Shown: piece after piece, positions 11,377 through 20,241 of the stretch
Numbering within the stretch: the first letter of the stretch is position 1
Layout of the letters: the number at the start of each line of letters is the position of its first letter
Assembly (NCBI RefSeq): GCF_015101885.1
Contig: NZ_CP062941.1
Coordinates: 3,596,001-3,660,000, forward strand
From: Massilia litorea
Lineage (GTDB): Bacteria; Pseudomonadota; Gammaproteobacteria; Burkholderiales; Burkholderiaceae_D
Direction: 5' to 3'
Length of the DNA stretch: 64,000 nucleotides
Translations under genes and position numbers: made by a program
Notes under the pieces: model-generated
The model's input: only the letters and a program-made list of their open reading frames with translations
Databases searched by the model: none
Told to the model about the DNA's origin: nothing

Positions 11377-13509
11377 ATGCACTATGCCCTCGCTCCCCGT
11401 ACCTTTCTCTTCAGTCACTATTTCTACACCGGCCTGCGCATCGCCACCGGCATCGTCGGCCTGACTTTCATCACCTACGCGATCGCCGACCTCCCGACCG
11501 CCATCGCCGTGGCCATGGGCGCCCTGTGCACCAGCCTGATGGACATGCCCAGTCCCCTGCGCCACAAGTTCAACGAAATGATGGCCGGCGTGCTGCTGTG
11601 CTCGGTGGTGGCGCTGCTGGTCAGCCTGTCGTCGCAGGTGGAGTGGCTGCTGTTCACCGTCATCGTGCTGGTGTCCTTCCTGTCCAGCATGATGGTGGTC
11701 TACGGCAGGAAGGCGATGCCGCTGCAGTTCGCGGCGCTGTTCGTGATGATGCTGTCGAGCGAGGCGCCGTCCACGCCGCTGCAGGCGCTGCGCCATGGCG
11801 CGCTGTTTTTCGCCGGCGGTGCCGCCTACATGGCGTACGCGATGGCCGTCGTGTGGATATTGCAGCGCCGCCTCAAGCAGCAGGTGCTGGCCGAGGCACT
11901 GTACGAACTGGCGGTGTACACGAATATGAAGGCGGCCTGCTACGACGTCACCAAGAGCCTGCCCCAACAGATGGAAAAGCTGGTCCGCGAGCAAAGCGTG
12001 CTGGCCGAGCGGCAACAGGCCTCGCGCGACCTGATCCTGCGCGGCAAGCCGGCGCCCGACGAGGCGATCCTGGTGCAGGTCCATTACGCCATGTTCGACC
12101 TGTACGAACTGGTCCTGTCGACGCACACCGATTACGCCATCCTGCGCCAGCATTTCGCGAGCGGCCCCATCTTGCCGTTGCTGGGCGACCTGATCGGCAA
12201 GGCGGCGCGCGACATCGAGGCGGTGGCGTATGCGATGACGCGCAACGAGCCCTCGCGCGCCACGACCGATTACCGGGACGAACTGCGCGCGCTCGACGCC
12301 GTGCTGCAGGACTTGCCGTCGGGGGAGGGCGAAGATTTCGATGCGCAGGCGGCGCTGCGGGCGACCGTCAACAAGATCCGCGACGTGATCGACATGATCG
12401 CGCGGCTGCACGCCGCCAGCCAGGCGCGCGCATCGTCCGAGCGGGCACTGCCCCTGGTGCCCCATACAGACATGACGCCTTTCCTCACCCAGCAGCGCTA
12501 CAACATCGGCATCCTGCTGGCCAACCTGCGCTGGGGCTCGCCGGTGTTCCGCTTCGCGCTGCGGGTGGCGATGGCGATTTCGGTCGGGCTCGTGTCCTCG
12601 CGCTGGCTGCCATGGAGCTCGCATGGCTACTGGACCGCGCTGACGATCGCCGTGATCCTCAAACCCAGCTTCAGCCTGACCAAGCAGCGCCGCGCCGACC
12701 GCCTGATCGGCACGCTGATCGGCTGCATGATTACCGCCGTGATCCTGCATTTCGTGCACACGCCGGCGATCTTGATCGGTTTCCTGTTCGTCGCCACCGC
12801 CGCGGCGCCGGCCTTCCTCTCCATTAAATACCGCTACACGGCGGTCGCCGCCAGCGTGCAGGCGCTGTTGCTGATCGGCCTGACGGTGCCGCATGGCGGC
12901 AGCGGCATCAGCGAGCGCCTGCTGGACACGCTGCTCGGCACCGTGATCGCCACCTTCTTCAGCTACGTGCTGCCGAGCTGGGAGTACCAGAACCTGCCGC
13001 GGCTGGTCGACGCGGTGCTCGACGCCAACCGCAAATACCTCGATGCGGCCGCCGACCTGCTCCTGAAGCGCACCGCCGACGATGCCCACTACCGCGTCAG
13101 CCGCAAGCGCTTCATGGACAGCCTCGCCACGCTCAGCGCCGCTTTGGGGCGCATGCTGGACGAACCGGCGGACAAGCAGCGCGCCCCGGACGAACTCAAC
13201 CGTTTTACGGTACAGAACTACCTGCTGGTCGCCCACATGGCCGCGCTGCGCCTGCTGTTGCAGCGCTATGCCGAGAAGCTGCCGTCGGCCGAGGTCGAAG
13301 CCGCGCTCGAGCGCATGTTCGCCAAGGTCAGCGCCAGCCTGGGCGCGGCGCCGGTGGCCGCGCCGGCGTCGCCGGAAGGGCGCACCACCTGGATCGCCGA
13401 GTGGCCGGGCTGGGCGCCCCTGCAGCGCCGCCTGCGGCTGCTGCAACAGGATGCTGCGCAAGTGGCGCTCAGCAAGGCTGCGATCGGCGACGTCCTGGCG
13501 CGGAACTGA
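11377..13509 (+). CDS. FUSC/YccS-like inner-membrane protein, 710 aa
   Basis: A large membrane protein with two bundles of transmembrane helices (about residues 20-165 and 390-540), each followed by a soluble domain. This is the layout of the FUSC superfamily (YccS, AaeB and aromatic acid efflux relatives). The second bundle contains RWLPWSSHGYWTALTIAVILKPSFSLTKQRR, close to the family signature. It is probably a pump subunit or permease for organic acids, but no adaptor (AaeA-type) gene is adjacent. A TATAAT lies 55 bp upstream. Function beyond the family is inferred. Confidence 0.85.
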   Translation: MHYALAPRTFLFSHYFYTGLRIATGIVGLTFITYAIADLPTAIAVAMGALCTSLMDMPSPLRHKFNEMMAGVLLCSVVALLVSLSSQVEWLLFTVIVLVSFLSSMMVVYGRKAMPLQFAALFVMMLSSEAPSTPLQALRHGALFFAGGAAYMAYAMAVVWILQRRLKQQVLAEALYELAVYTNMKAACYDVTKSLPQQMEKLVREQSVLAERQQASRDLILRGKPAPDEAILVQVHYAMFDLYELVLSTHTDYAILRQHFASGPILPLLGDLIGKAARDIEAVAYAMTRNEPSRATTDYRDELRALDAVLQDLPSGEGEDFDAQAALRATVNKIRDVIDMIARLHAASQARASSERALPLVPHTDMTPFLTQQRYNIGILLANLRWGSPVFRFALRVAMAISVGLVSSRWLPWSSHGYWTALTIAVILKPSFSLTKQRRADRLIGTLIGCMITAVILHFVHTPAILIGFLFVATAAAPAFLSIKYRYTAVAASVQALLLIGLTVPHGGSGISERLLDTLLGTVIATFFSYVLPSWEYQNLPRLVDAVLDANRKYLDAAADLLLKRTADDAHYRVSRKRFMDSLATLSAALGRMLDEPADKQRAPDELNRFTVQNYLLVAHMAALRLLLQRYAEKLPSAEVEAALERMFAKVSASLGAAPVAAPASPEGRTTWIAEWPGWAPLQRRLRLLQQDAAQVALSKAAIGDVLARN

Positions 13510-13609
13510 GCCCGGGGCCAGGTTTGCCTGGGTCGAATTTGCTTAGGATGAACGGCTGAAACCACGGATAATGCTGGATTCGTCGTTTTCAGCACCCCAG
13601 GAATTCTCT

Positions 13610-15841
13610 ATGGAAATCAAAGTCAACTTTCTCGACAAACTGCGCCTCGAAGCCAGGTTTGACGACTTCACGGTGATCGCCGACCAGCCGATCCGCTACA
13701 AGGGCGACGGCTCGGCGCCGGGCCCCTTCGATTATTTCCTGGCCTCGTCGGCCTTGTGCGCGGCCTATTTCGTCAAGTTGTACTGCAATACCCGGAATAT
13801 CCCGACCGAAAACATCCGCCTCTCGCAGAACAATATCGTCGACCCGGAAAACCGCTACGCGCAGATCTTCAAGATCCAGGTCGAGCTGCCGGCGGATATC
13901 TCGGACAAGGACCGCCAGGGCATCCTGCGCTCGATCGAGCGCTGCACCGTGAAGAAAGTGGTGCAGGAAGGGCCGCAATTCGTGATCGAGGAAGTGGCCA
14001 ACCTGGACGCCGATGCGCAGGCCTTGCTGACCTTGTCGCCCGATGCCGAAGCGCGCACCTATATTCCCGGCAAGGACCTGCCGCTGGAGCAGACCATTGC
14101 GAACATGTCGGGCAAGCTGGCCAGCTGGGGCATCAAGATCGAGATCGCTTCCTGGCGCAATATCGTCCCGAATGTCTGGTCGCTGCACATCCGCGACGCG
14201 CATTCGCCGATGTGTTTTACGAACGGCAAAGGGGCGACCAAGGAAAGCGCGCTGGCTTCGGCCCTGGGCGAATATATCGAGCGCCTGAACTGCAATCACT
14301 TCTATGCGGGCGCCTTCTGGGGCGAAGACATCGCCAGGGCGGACTTCGTCCATTATCCGAGCGAGCGCTGGTTCAAGCCCGGCCGCAAGGATGCGGTCCC
14401 AGGCGGAATTCTCGATGATTACACCCGCGGCATCTACGATCCGGACGGCGAACTGCGTGGCTCGCACCTGTTCGACACCAATTCCGGCAATGTGGAGCGC
14501 GGCATCGTTTCTCTGCCTTATGTGCGTCATTCGGACGGCGAAACGGTGTATTTCCCGGTCAGCCTGATCGAAAACCTGTATGCCAGCAATGGCATGAGTG
14601 CCGGGAATACGCTGGCCGAAGCGCAGGTGCAATGCCTGTCCGAGATTTTCGAACGGGCGGTGAAACGCGAAATCCTGGAAGGCGAACTCGCCTTGCCGGA
14701 CGTGCCCCAGGAAGTGCTGGCGAAATACCCCGGCATCCTGGCCGGCATCGCGGGCCTGGAAGAGCAGGGCTTCCCGGTGCTGGTCAAGGACGCCTCGCTG
14801 GGCGGCCAGTATCCGGTCATGTGCGTTACCCTGATGAACCCGCGCACCGGCGGCGTCTTCGCCTCCTTCGGCGCGCACCCGAGCTTCGAAGTGGCGCTGG
14901 AACGCAGCCTCACGGAATTGCTGCAGGGGCGCAGTTTCGAAGGCCTGAACGATCTGCCCCAGCCGACCTTTGCCAGCGAAGCCGTCACCGAGCCCTATAA
15001 CTTCGTCGAGCACTTCATCGATTCCAGCGGCGTGGTGTCGTGGCGCTTCTTCAGCGCGAAATCGGACTACGATTTCGTCGAATGGGATTTCTCGGGCGAG
15101 GGCAAGGACTCGAACGTGCAGGAAGCCGCGACCCTGCTCGGCATTCTCGCGGACATGGGCAAGGAGGTCTACACGGCCGTGTATGACGAGCTGGGGGCCG
15201 TCGCCTGCCGCATCCTGGTGCCCGGCTACTCGGAAATCTACCCGGTCGAAGACCTCATCTGGGATAACACGAATAAAGCCTTGCTGTTCCGCGAAGACAT
15301 CCTGAACCTGCATCGCCTGGATGACGACGCCCTCGAGGCGCTGCTCGAGCGCCTGGAAAACAACGAGCTGGACGAATACTCCGACATCGCCAGCCTGATC
15401 GGCATCGAGTTCGACGAAAACACGGACTGGGGCCAATTGACCGTGCTCGAACTGCGGCTGCTGATCAACCTCGCCCTGAACGAGTTCGAGGCAGCCCACG
15501 ACCTGGTCGGCGCCTTCCTGCAGTACAACGACAACAGCCTGGAGCGCAAGCTGTTCTACCAGGCGCTGAACGTGGTGCTGGAAGTGGTGCTCGACGACGA
15601 GCTGGAGCTGAGCGATTACGTGGCCAATTTCCGCCGCATGTATGGCGATGCCCGCATGGATGCGGCCCTGGGCTCGGTGGACGGCAGCGTGCGCTTCTTC
15701 GGGCTGACGCCGACGAGCATGAAGCTGGAGGGGCTGGACAGGCATCATCGCCTGATCGACAGCTACAAGAAACTCCACAAGGCGCGGGCCGCCGCCGCCG
15801 CCGCGTCCTCCGCGGCGGGCGCAGTGTCGATGCGAGCCTAG
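13610..15841 (+). CDS. ycaO: OsmC-YcaO fusion, predicted RimO partner, 743 aa
   Basis: An OsmC-like domain fills about residues 1-140. A YcaO ATP-binding domain follows (about 190-560), with ATKESALASALGEYIERLNCNHFY, GMSAGNTLAEAQVQCLSEIFER and SFEVALERSLTELLQGR matching the ATP/Mg-binding helices. The acidic C-terminal helical part is also typical of the E. coli YcaO group, which assists RimO in methylthiolation of ribosomal protein S12. No RiPP-type partner is adjacent, so this housekeeping role is preferred. ATG at 13610 is preceded by AGGA. It ends in an intrinsic terminator. Confidence 0.9.
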   Translation: MEIKVNFLDKLRLEARFDDFTVIADQPIRYKGDGSAPGPFDYFLASSALCAAYFVKLYCNTRNIPTENIRLSQNNIVDPENRYAQIFKIQVELPADISDKDRQGILRSIERCTVKKVVQEGPQFVIEEVANLDADAQALLTLSPDAEARTYIPGKDLPLEQTIANMSGKLASWGIKIEIASWRNIVPNVWSLHIRDAHSPMCFTNGKGATKESALASALGEYIERLNCNHFYAGAFWGEDIARADFVHYPSERWFKPGRKDAVPGGILDDYTRGIYDPDGELRGSHLFDTNSGNVERGIVSLPYVRHSDGETVYFPVSLIENLYASNGMSAGNTLAEAQVQCLSEIFERAVKREILEGELALPDVPQEVLAKYPGILAGIAGLEEQGFPVLVKDASLGGQYPVMCVTLMNPRTGGVFASFGAHPSFEVALERSLTELLQGRSFEGLNDLPQPTFASEAVTEPYNFVEHFIDSSGVVSWRFFSAKSDYDFVEWDFSGEGKDSNVQEAATLLGILADMGKEVYTAVYDELGAVACRILVPGYSEIYPVEDLIWDNTNKALLFREDILNLHRLDDDALEALLERLENNELDEYSDIASLIGIEFDENTDWGQLTVLELRLLINLALNEFEAAHDLVGAFLQYNDNSLERKLFYQALNVVLEVVLDDELELSDYVANFRRMYGDARMDAALGSVDGSVRFFGLTPTSMKLEGLDRHHRLIDSYKKLHKARAAAAAASSAAGAVSMRA

Positions 15842-15864
15842 TCCTCGCTGCGACAGACGGACCG

Positions 15865-15893
15865 AAGCCCCTGATTTTTCAGGGGCTTTTTTT
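15865..15893 (+). terminator. terminator after ycaO
   Basis: AAGCCCCTGA and TCAGGGGCTT pair over a TTTT loop and are followed by a T tract. Confidence 0.88.
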
Positions 15894-16069
15894 GTCCGAA
15901 GCCACTCGCGGCTTCAAGGCGCACTGTCCCGGGGCGAAGCCAGGCACCATGACGGTGCGTGCGAGCACGGTGAACGCACATCGGGTGGATTGGATGCGCC
16001 GTCAGCGCGCACTATCGCATGGCACCGTTATTGCTTGATGGAAATCAACCATTTTATGTCGACTCCATC

Positions 16070-17671
16070 ATGTTCAAGAACCTCAGCATCAAACTGCGTC
16101 TCGTCCTGCTCACCGCCATCCTGAGCGCCGTGGCGATGGTCGTGGGGGCGGTCGGTCTCGCCAACCAGAGTGCCGCCAATGCCGCCCTGGGTACGGTCTA
16201 CAACGATCGTGTCGTGGTCCTTGCCCAACTCGGCAATATCCTCTCCTTGATGCAACAAAACCAGAACGCCCTGGCGCGCGCCGTACTGGCGGGCGAGGCG
16301 GATGCCGACGCGACGGTTGCCGAGGTCGAGGGCCGGATCAGGCAGATTTCCGCGATCTGGTCCGACTACAAGGCAACTTACCTGACCGATGAGGAAAAGG
16401 TCCTGGCCCAGGTGTTCATCGACAGCCGGACCGTTTTCGTCGAGCAGGGCTTGAAGCCGACCCTGGCGGCCTTGCGCGGGCATGAGGTCGATGGGGCGAA
16501 AGAGCTGGTGAAAGGCAGCTTGAACCCGCTGTTCCTGCCGGCCCAGAAAAACATGCAGGCACTGATCCAGTTGCAGCTGGACGTCGCGAAACACGAATAT
16601 GACCTGGCACTGGAGCGCTATGCGCGTGCGCGAACGCTGTCGATCGTGCTGACCGCGGCCGGCGTGCTCGTCGGTTCGGCCATCGCCTGGCTCCTGATCC
16701 GGGGCCTCAGCCGTTCCATCGGTGAAGCGCTGCGGCTGGCGCGCAGCGTCGCCGCCGGCGACCTGACCCAGTCGGTCCGTGTCGAGTCGAATGACGAGAT
16801 CGGCCAGTTGCTGGGCGCCCTGCAGAAGATGAACGCCAGCCTCTCTAGCATCGTGACCCAGGTGCGCGCCGGAACCGATACGATCGCCACCGCCTCGCAG
16901 CAGATCGCGGCCGGGAACCAGGACCTGTCGGCGCGGACCGAGCAGCAGGCAAGTTCGCTCGAGGAAACGGCAGCATCGATGGAAGAGCTGGCCTCGACGG
17001 TGAAGAACAACGCCGACAATGCGCGCCAGGCGAACACCCTTGCCGTGGCGGCTTCCAGCGTGGCCGAGCGCGGCGGGCAGGTCATCGGCAAGGTGGTCGG
17101 CACGATGGTGGAGATCAATGACGCTTCGCGCAAGATCGCCGACATCACGAGCGTCATCGACGGCATCGCTTTCCAGACCAACATCCTTGCCCTGAACGCG
17201 GCCGTGGAAGCGGCGCGCGCCGGGGAACATGGGCGCGGCTTTGCGGTCGTTGCGTCGGAAGTGCGCAACCTGGCGCAGCGCTCCGCTGCCGCGGCGAAGG
17301 AAATCAAGGCGCTGATCGAGGACTCGGTGCAGCGCGCCCATGCCGGCGGCGAACTCGTCGAGCAGGCCGGGACGACGATGCGCGACATCGTCACCAGCGT
17401 GCAGCGCGTCACCGACATCATGGGCGAGATCAGCTCGGCCAGTACCGAGCAGACCGCCGGTATCGAACAGATCAACGCAGCCGTCATGCAGATGGACCAG
17501 GTCACCCAGCAAAACGCCGCCCTGGTCGAAGAAGCCGCAGCAGCGGCCGAAGCGATGCAGGATCAGGCCGTAGGCCTTGCCCAGGCAGTGAGCGTGTTTC
17601 GCACCGGCCAGGTGCTGGCGGGTGCGCCGGCCGTGGCGCGCCGGCTGGCGCTGACTCCTGCTGAGGGATGA
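16070..17671 (+). CDS. methyl-accepting chemotaxis protein, 533 aa
   Basis: A Tar/Tsr-type receptor. TM1 is near residues 7-28 ([21 protein letters not shown]), a periplasmic four-helix-bundle sensor spans to about 185, TM2 is near 190-212, and HAMP follows (about 213-265). The cytoplasmic signalling hairpin contains [21 protein letters not shown], the invariant tip that binds CheA/CheW. Methylation-region glutamates are present ([21 protein letters not shown]). Ligand cannot be predicted. I chose the ATG that places TM1 at the N-terminus; an upstream in-frame ATG at 16019 is less likely. Confidence 0.93.
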   Translation: MFKNLSIKLRLVLLTAILSAVAMVVGAVGLANQSAANAALGTVYNDRVVVLAQLGNILSLMQQNQNALARAVLAGEADADATVAEVEGRIRQISAIWSDYKATYLTDEEKVLAQVFIDSRTVFVEQGLKPTLAALRGHEVDGAKELVKGSLNPLFLPAQKNMQALIQLQLDVAKHEYDLALERYARARTLSIVLTAAGVLVGSAIAWLLIRGLSRSIGEALRLARSVAAGDLTQSVRVESNDEIGQLLGALQKMNASLSSIVTQVRAGTDTIATASQQIAAGNQDLSARTEQQASSLEETAASMEELASTVKNNADNARQANTLAVAASSVAERGGQVIGKVVGTMVEINDASRKIADITSVIDGIAFQTNILALNAAVEAARAGEHGRGFAVVASEVRNLAQRSAAAAKEIKALIEDSVQRAHAGGELVEQAGTTMRDIVTSVQRVTDIMGEISSASTEQTAGIEQINAAVMQMDQVTQQNAALVEEAAAAAEAMQDQAVGLAQAVSVFRTGQVLAGAPAVARRLALTPAEG

Positions 17672-17741
17672 GCATGCCGCCGTGCTCCTTGTGAGGCCGA
17701 CAGTGATAAACTCCGGCCCTTACATCGACGTTTCAGAAGCC

Positions 17742-18281
17742 ATGACGAACAAAAAACAGCCTCCAGCGAGCAAACCCGAGCGCGCGCCCGCCGGGCGGCC
17801 AGACAATCCCTTCATCGACGCCGGGTTTTACGACCGGGTCCGCGACTACACCGAGCGCGACGCCACCTTCTCGAAGGAACTGAAAGCGATCGCCGACCGC
17901 GGCCCGGGCAAACAAAGCACGGACGCGCGCTTCGCGCCATCGCTGGAACTGTTGCGCGGCGTGGTCAAAAAGGGCGTGTCGCTCGATGACATGCTCGGGC
18001 GCATCGTGCTCGGCACCGAATCCGGCCTGTGGGAGCCGTGGCTGGCTGCGTTCGGGATCGAATTGAGGGGCGTCAGCTACGACAAGGCCGGCCCGCGCAA
18101 TGCCCGCCTGGCGCTGGACATCAGCCTGGGCGCCAAGGCAAATCCCCTGTTCGCCAACGCCGGCATGCGCAACTGGCGCAGCCTGGTGGCGGAAGACTGC
18201 GCCCAGCTGCAGGTCGAGAAGCCGACCGAGCAGGCGCCGGCGAAGGCGTATGCAATTTTCTTTCTGGACGCGGCGGAGTAG
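17742..18281 (+). CDS. hypothetical protein, 179 aa
   Basis: A soluble protein with a Lys/Pro-rich N-terminus (MTNKKQPPASKPERAPAGRP) and an alpha/beta-looking body (IDAGFYDRVRDYTERD, DMLGRIVLGTESGLWEPW, NARLALDISLGAKANPL). It ends in YAIFFLDAAE. I recognise no family. The ATG at 17742 starts the hydrophilic tail; an in-frame ATG at 17682 would add a less likely extension. It lies 70 bp after the chemotaxis receptor, but a link to chemotaxis is not shown. Confidence 0.65.
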   Translation: MTNKKQPPASKPERAPAGRPDNPFIDAGFYDRVRDYTERDATFSKELKAIADRGPGKQSTDARFAPSLELLRGVVKKGVSLDDMLGRIVLGTESGLWEPWLAAFGIELRGVSYDKAGPRNARLALDISLGAKANPLFANAGMRNWRSLVAEDCAQLQVEKPTEQAPAKAYAIFFLDAAE

Positions 18282-18340
18282 TCTCCGTCGACGCGCCCGG
18301 TGTCGCGCCCGGACCAGAATGCTCACCCTGTCGGACATAG

Positions 18341-18718
18341 GGGGCGGCACCGGCGGCGCCGGCGGGGGCGACCAGGGCATCGCTGCTGATCACTTTCGAC
18401 ACCAATTCGGCGGCCCTGACGGGCCAGGCGCGACGCGCGCTCGACGTGGTCGGCGAAGCGCTGCAGTCGCCCAAGCTGGCCGATTTCCGCTTTTCGATCC
18501 AGGGCCACGCCGACCCGCGCGGGAATCCGGAAAAGAACCTGCAGCTGTCCCAGCTGCGGGCCGAATCGGTGCGCCGATACCTGGTGAGCCACAAACACAT
18601 CCAGGATGGACGGCTCGAGGCCATCGGCAAGGGCGACACCGAGCTGATGAATCGCGCCAATCCGGTCGCGCCGGAAAACCGGCGGGTGACCATCGTCAAT
18701 CTCGCGCGGCAACAATAG
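18341..18718 (+). pseudogene. OmpA-family C-terminal domain lacking its N-terminus
   Basis: The frame encodes a near-complete OmpA-like peptidoglycan-binding domain: ITFDTNSAAL, then GHADPRGNPEKNLQLSQLRA, and the end NRRVTIVNL. An in-frame TAG at 18338-18340 closes the frame upstream, and no ATG occurs before the domain. The only conventional start, GTG at 18446, lies inside it. The short Ala/Pro-rich linker after the TAG looks like the tail of a lost lipoprotein N-terminus. It is most simply a decayed gene at the left border of the peptide-export region. A truncated protein made from 18446 would lack an export signal. Confidence 0.6.
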
Positions 18719-18769
18719 GATGCAGGGCGCAGCATGGCGGGTTCCGAGTGAGGGAGAGTCGGGCCGCGC

Positions 18770-18794
18770 CCAACCAGGTCTCGGCACCTGTTGG
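18770..18794 (+). promoter_or_regulatory. candidate sigma-54 activator site A
   Basis: Dyad CCAACC-N13-TGTTGG, preceded by GGGCCG, centred about 66 bp before the -24 box at 18848. Related sites stand upstream of the three minus-strand sigma-54 promoters at 27026, 28050 and 29780. Assignment to the linked activator is inferred. Confidence 0.5.
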
Positions 18795-18847
18795 TCCAGG
18801 TACGACACTTCGGCTTTGGCGGCGGCCTGCTCGCCTCGCCGCGTGCC

Positions 18848-18863
18848 TGGCACGCTCCATGCA
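18848..18863 (+). promoter_or_regulatory. sigma-54 promoter of the first leader peptide
   Basis: TGGCAC-N5-ATGCA has the required GG-N10-GC spacing and nearly matches the consensus TGGCAC-N5-TTGCW. The predicted transcript starts near 18875, leaving a leader of about 50 nt before the ATG at 18924. Confidence 0.75.
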
Positions 18864-18923
18864 AGGTGAGTGGTGAGCGCGACGACGAGCTCATTCCCAT
18901 TCACCACATCGAGGAGCACGATC

Positions 18924-19139
18924 ATGAAAACCTTAGTCATCCAGGACCTGGCAATCACGCGCGCAAGCGCGGGCGAGGGCAGCAGTGCCGCGCGTTCGCT
19001 GACGCGCGAGGAAATGCAGCGCGTGCAGGGCGGCCGGGCCATTTCCGTGCTGGTCGATGGCCGGCCCGGCGGGGTCGTCGACGATTTTCAACTCGACATG
19101 GCCATCTTCAAGGGCGATATCGGTGTCAGGGTCGTCTGA
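18924..19139 (+). CDS. double-glycine leader peptide precursor 0, 71 aa
   Basis: A small precursor starting MKTLVIQDLAITR. A longer leader ends SLTREEMQRVQGG near residue 37, followed by a core of about 34 residues (RAISVLVDGRPGG, then VDDFQLDMAIFKGDI). The MKTLxIxDLA opening is shared with the minus-strand peptide array. The GG is the expected cut site of the C39 peptidase domain of the exporter encoded next on the same strand. GAGGAG precedes the ATG. The core has no cysteine. It is the only precursor on the plus strand and the most divergent. Confidence 0.8.
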   Translation: MKTLVIQDLAITRASAGEGSSAARSLTREEMQRVQGGRAISVLVDGRPGGVVDDFQLDMAIFKGDIGVRVV

Positions 19140-19418
19140 GCCGGGGTGCCTGCGCGCCGGCGCCGCCCTCGCTGGCGCGCCCGCCCGGCGGACGCGTCAG
19201 CTGCCTGGCGCCCGCACCTGGCATGTAATGGAACAAATCCCACGCATCGAAGTCCCATACATGGAAAGCGGCGACATTGTATTTGGCGGTTCCGCCTGCT
19301 AAAACAATAAGAATGGTGCCGCAAAGCGGGCGCGGTCTCGTCTCACTGCGCCAAATAAACACGCAGCGCGGGTGCTGTTGCTTCGCTGCGCGGAACGAAA
19401 CGAGCTCGAGGAGAACCC
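19140..19418 (+). other. intergenic region between peptide 0 and the parvulin
   Basis: 279 bp without a convincing gene. A GC-rich potential hairpin (GCGCGCC / GGCGCGC, about 19150-19178) follows peptide 0 but has no T tract, so it may only attenuate read-through. A 24-codon ORF at 19228-19302 ends in GGSAC but has no clear ribosome site. I found no good sigma-54 box before the parvulin gene. Confidence 0.4.
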
Positions 19419-20180
19419 ATGGCTGGCATTGTGCGCATCGACGATGAGGTCATCGACACCGACTACTTCATCCGAACATTGAAACTCACCGGACAGTTCG
19501 AAGGGCTGGTCGAGCAACTGGTGCGCGAGAAGCTGACTGTGCTGGCGGCCAGGAAGCAGGTAGCGCCCTTGCCTCCCGAAGAGATCCAGGAACGTGCCGA
19601 CCAGTTCCGCCGCATCCAGGGCCTGCACCGGGCAGCCGACATGAACCACTATCTCGACGCGCTCGGCATCAGCCTGGACGAGTTCGAAGACTTCGTCACC
19701 GACGGCCTTTACCACGAAAGAATGATGGCGCAGGTGTGCAGCGACGCGGCCGTCGAACAGTATTTCAAGCTCAATTCTCCCCGGTTCGACAGCGTCGAGA
19801 TCAGCCATATCGTGCTCGATTCGGAAGGCAAGGCGAGGGAAATGATGTCCGCCCTGACGGACGATCCCGACAGCTTTGCCGAGATGGTGGCCGAATATTC
19901 GGTCGGTGAGGCGCGCGAGAACGGCGGAGTGATCGGCAAGGTCTTGCGCGGTTCGCTCAGGCCTGACCTCGAGGCCCGCGTCTTCAATGCTGCGGCCGGT
20001 GAGCTGCTGGGACCGTTTCCGTCGGCGGACCGCACGCTCTGGGAAATCTACGTGGTGAACGCAAAGCATCCCGCCGTCCTCGACCAGGAAACCGCGGTCG
20101 AGGTACGCCGCCTGCTGCGCGAGGAATGGCTGGCGGCGCGGGCACAGGAGCACATCATTGAAGCCTGTCCGGCGCGCTGA
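19419..20180 (+). CDS. parvulin-type peptidyl-prolyl isomerase of the export operon, 253 aa
   Basis: The PpiC/parvulin domain lies at about residues 115-225: VEISHIVLDSEGKAREMM, then DSFAEMVAEYSVGEARENGGVIG, LRPDLEARVFNAAAGELLGPF and LWEIYVV. The helical N-terminal part (QFEGLVEQLVREKLTVLAARKQVAPLP) resembles SurA-like chaperone segments. There is no signal peptide, so it should act in the cytoplasm, probably on the peptide precursors before export. The exporter starts 61 bp downstream on the same strand. GAGGAG precedes the ATG. Confidence 0.85.
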   Translation: MAGIVRIDDEVIDTDYFIRTLKLTGQFEGLVEQLVREKLTVLAARKQVAPLPPEEIQERADQFRRIQGLHRAADMNHYLDALGISLDEFEDFVTDGLYHERMMAQVCSDAAVEQYFKLNSPRFDSVEISHIVLDSEGKAREMMSALTDDPDSFAEMVAEYSVGEARENGGVIGKVLRGSLRPDLEARVFNAAAGELLGPFPSADRTLWEIYVVNAKHPAVLDQETAVEVRRLLREEWLAARAQEHIIEACPAR

Positions 20181-20241
20181 GGTGCCGGCCACGCTCCCCG
20201 CCTGAGACGCAGCTCGCCCGGCGGGTCCGGTAGGGGAGAAC

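Noticed and set aside
11284..13461. 725-codon minus-strand ORF opposite the FUSC gene
   Set aside because: Low-complexity His/Gln/Arg-rich translation typical of antisense frames in GC-rich genes; the plus-strand protein has clear family motifs.
13589..15778. 729-codon minus-strand ORF opposite ycaO
   Set aside because: Antisense shadow; YcaO motifs are on the plus strand.
19228..19302. 24-codon ORF ending GGSAC before the parvulin gene
   Set aside because: No ribosome site and no leader pattern; the GG is likely coincidental.
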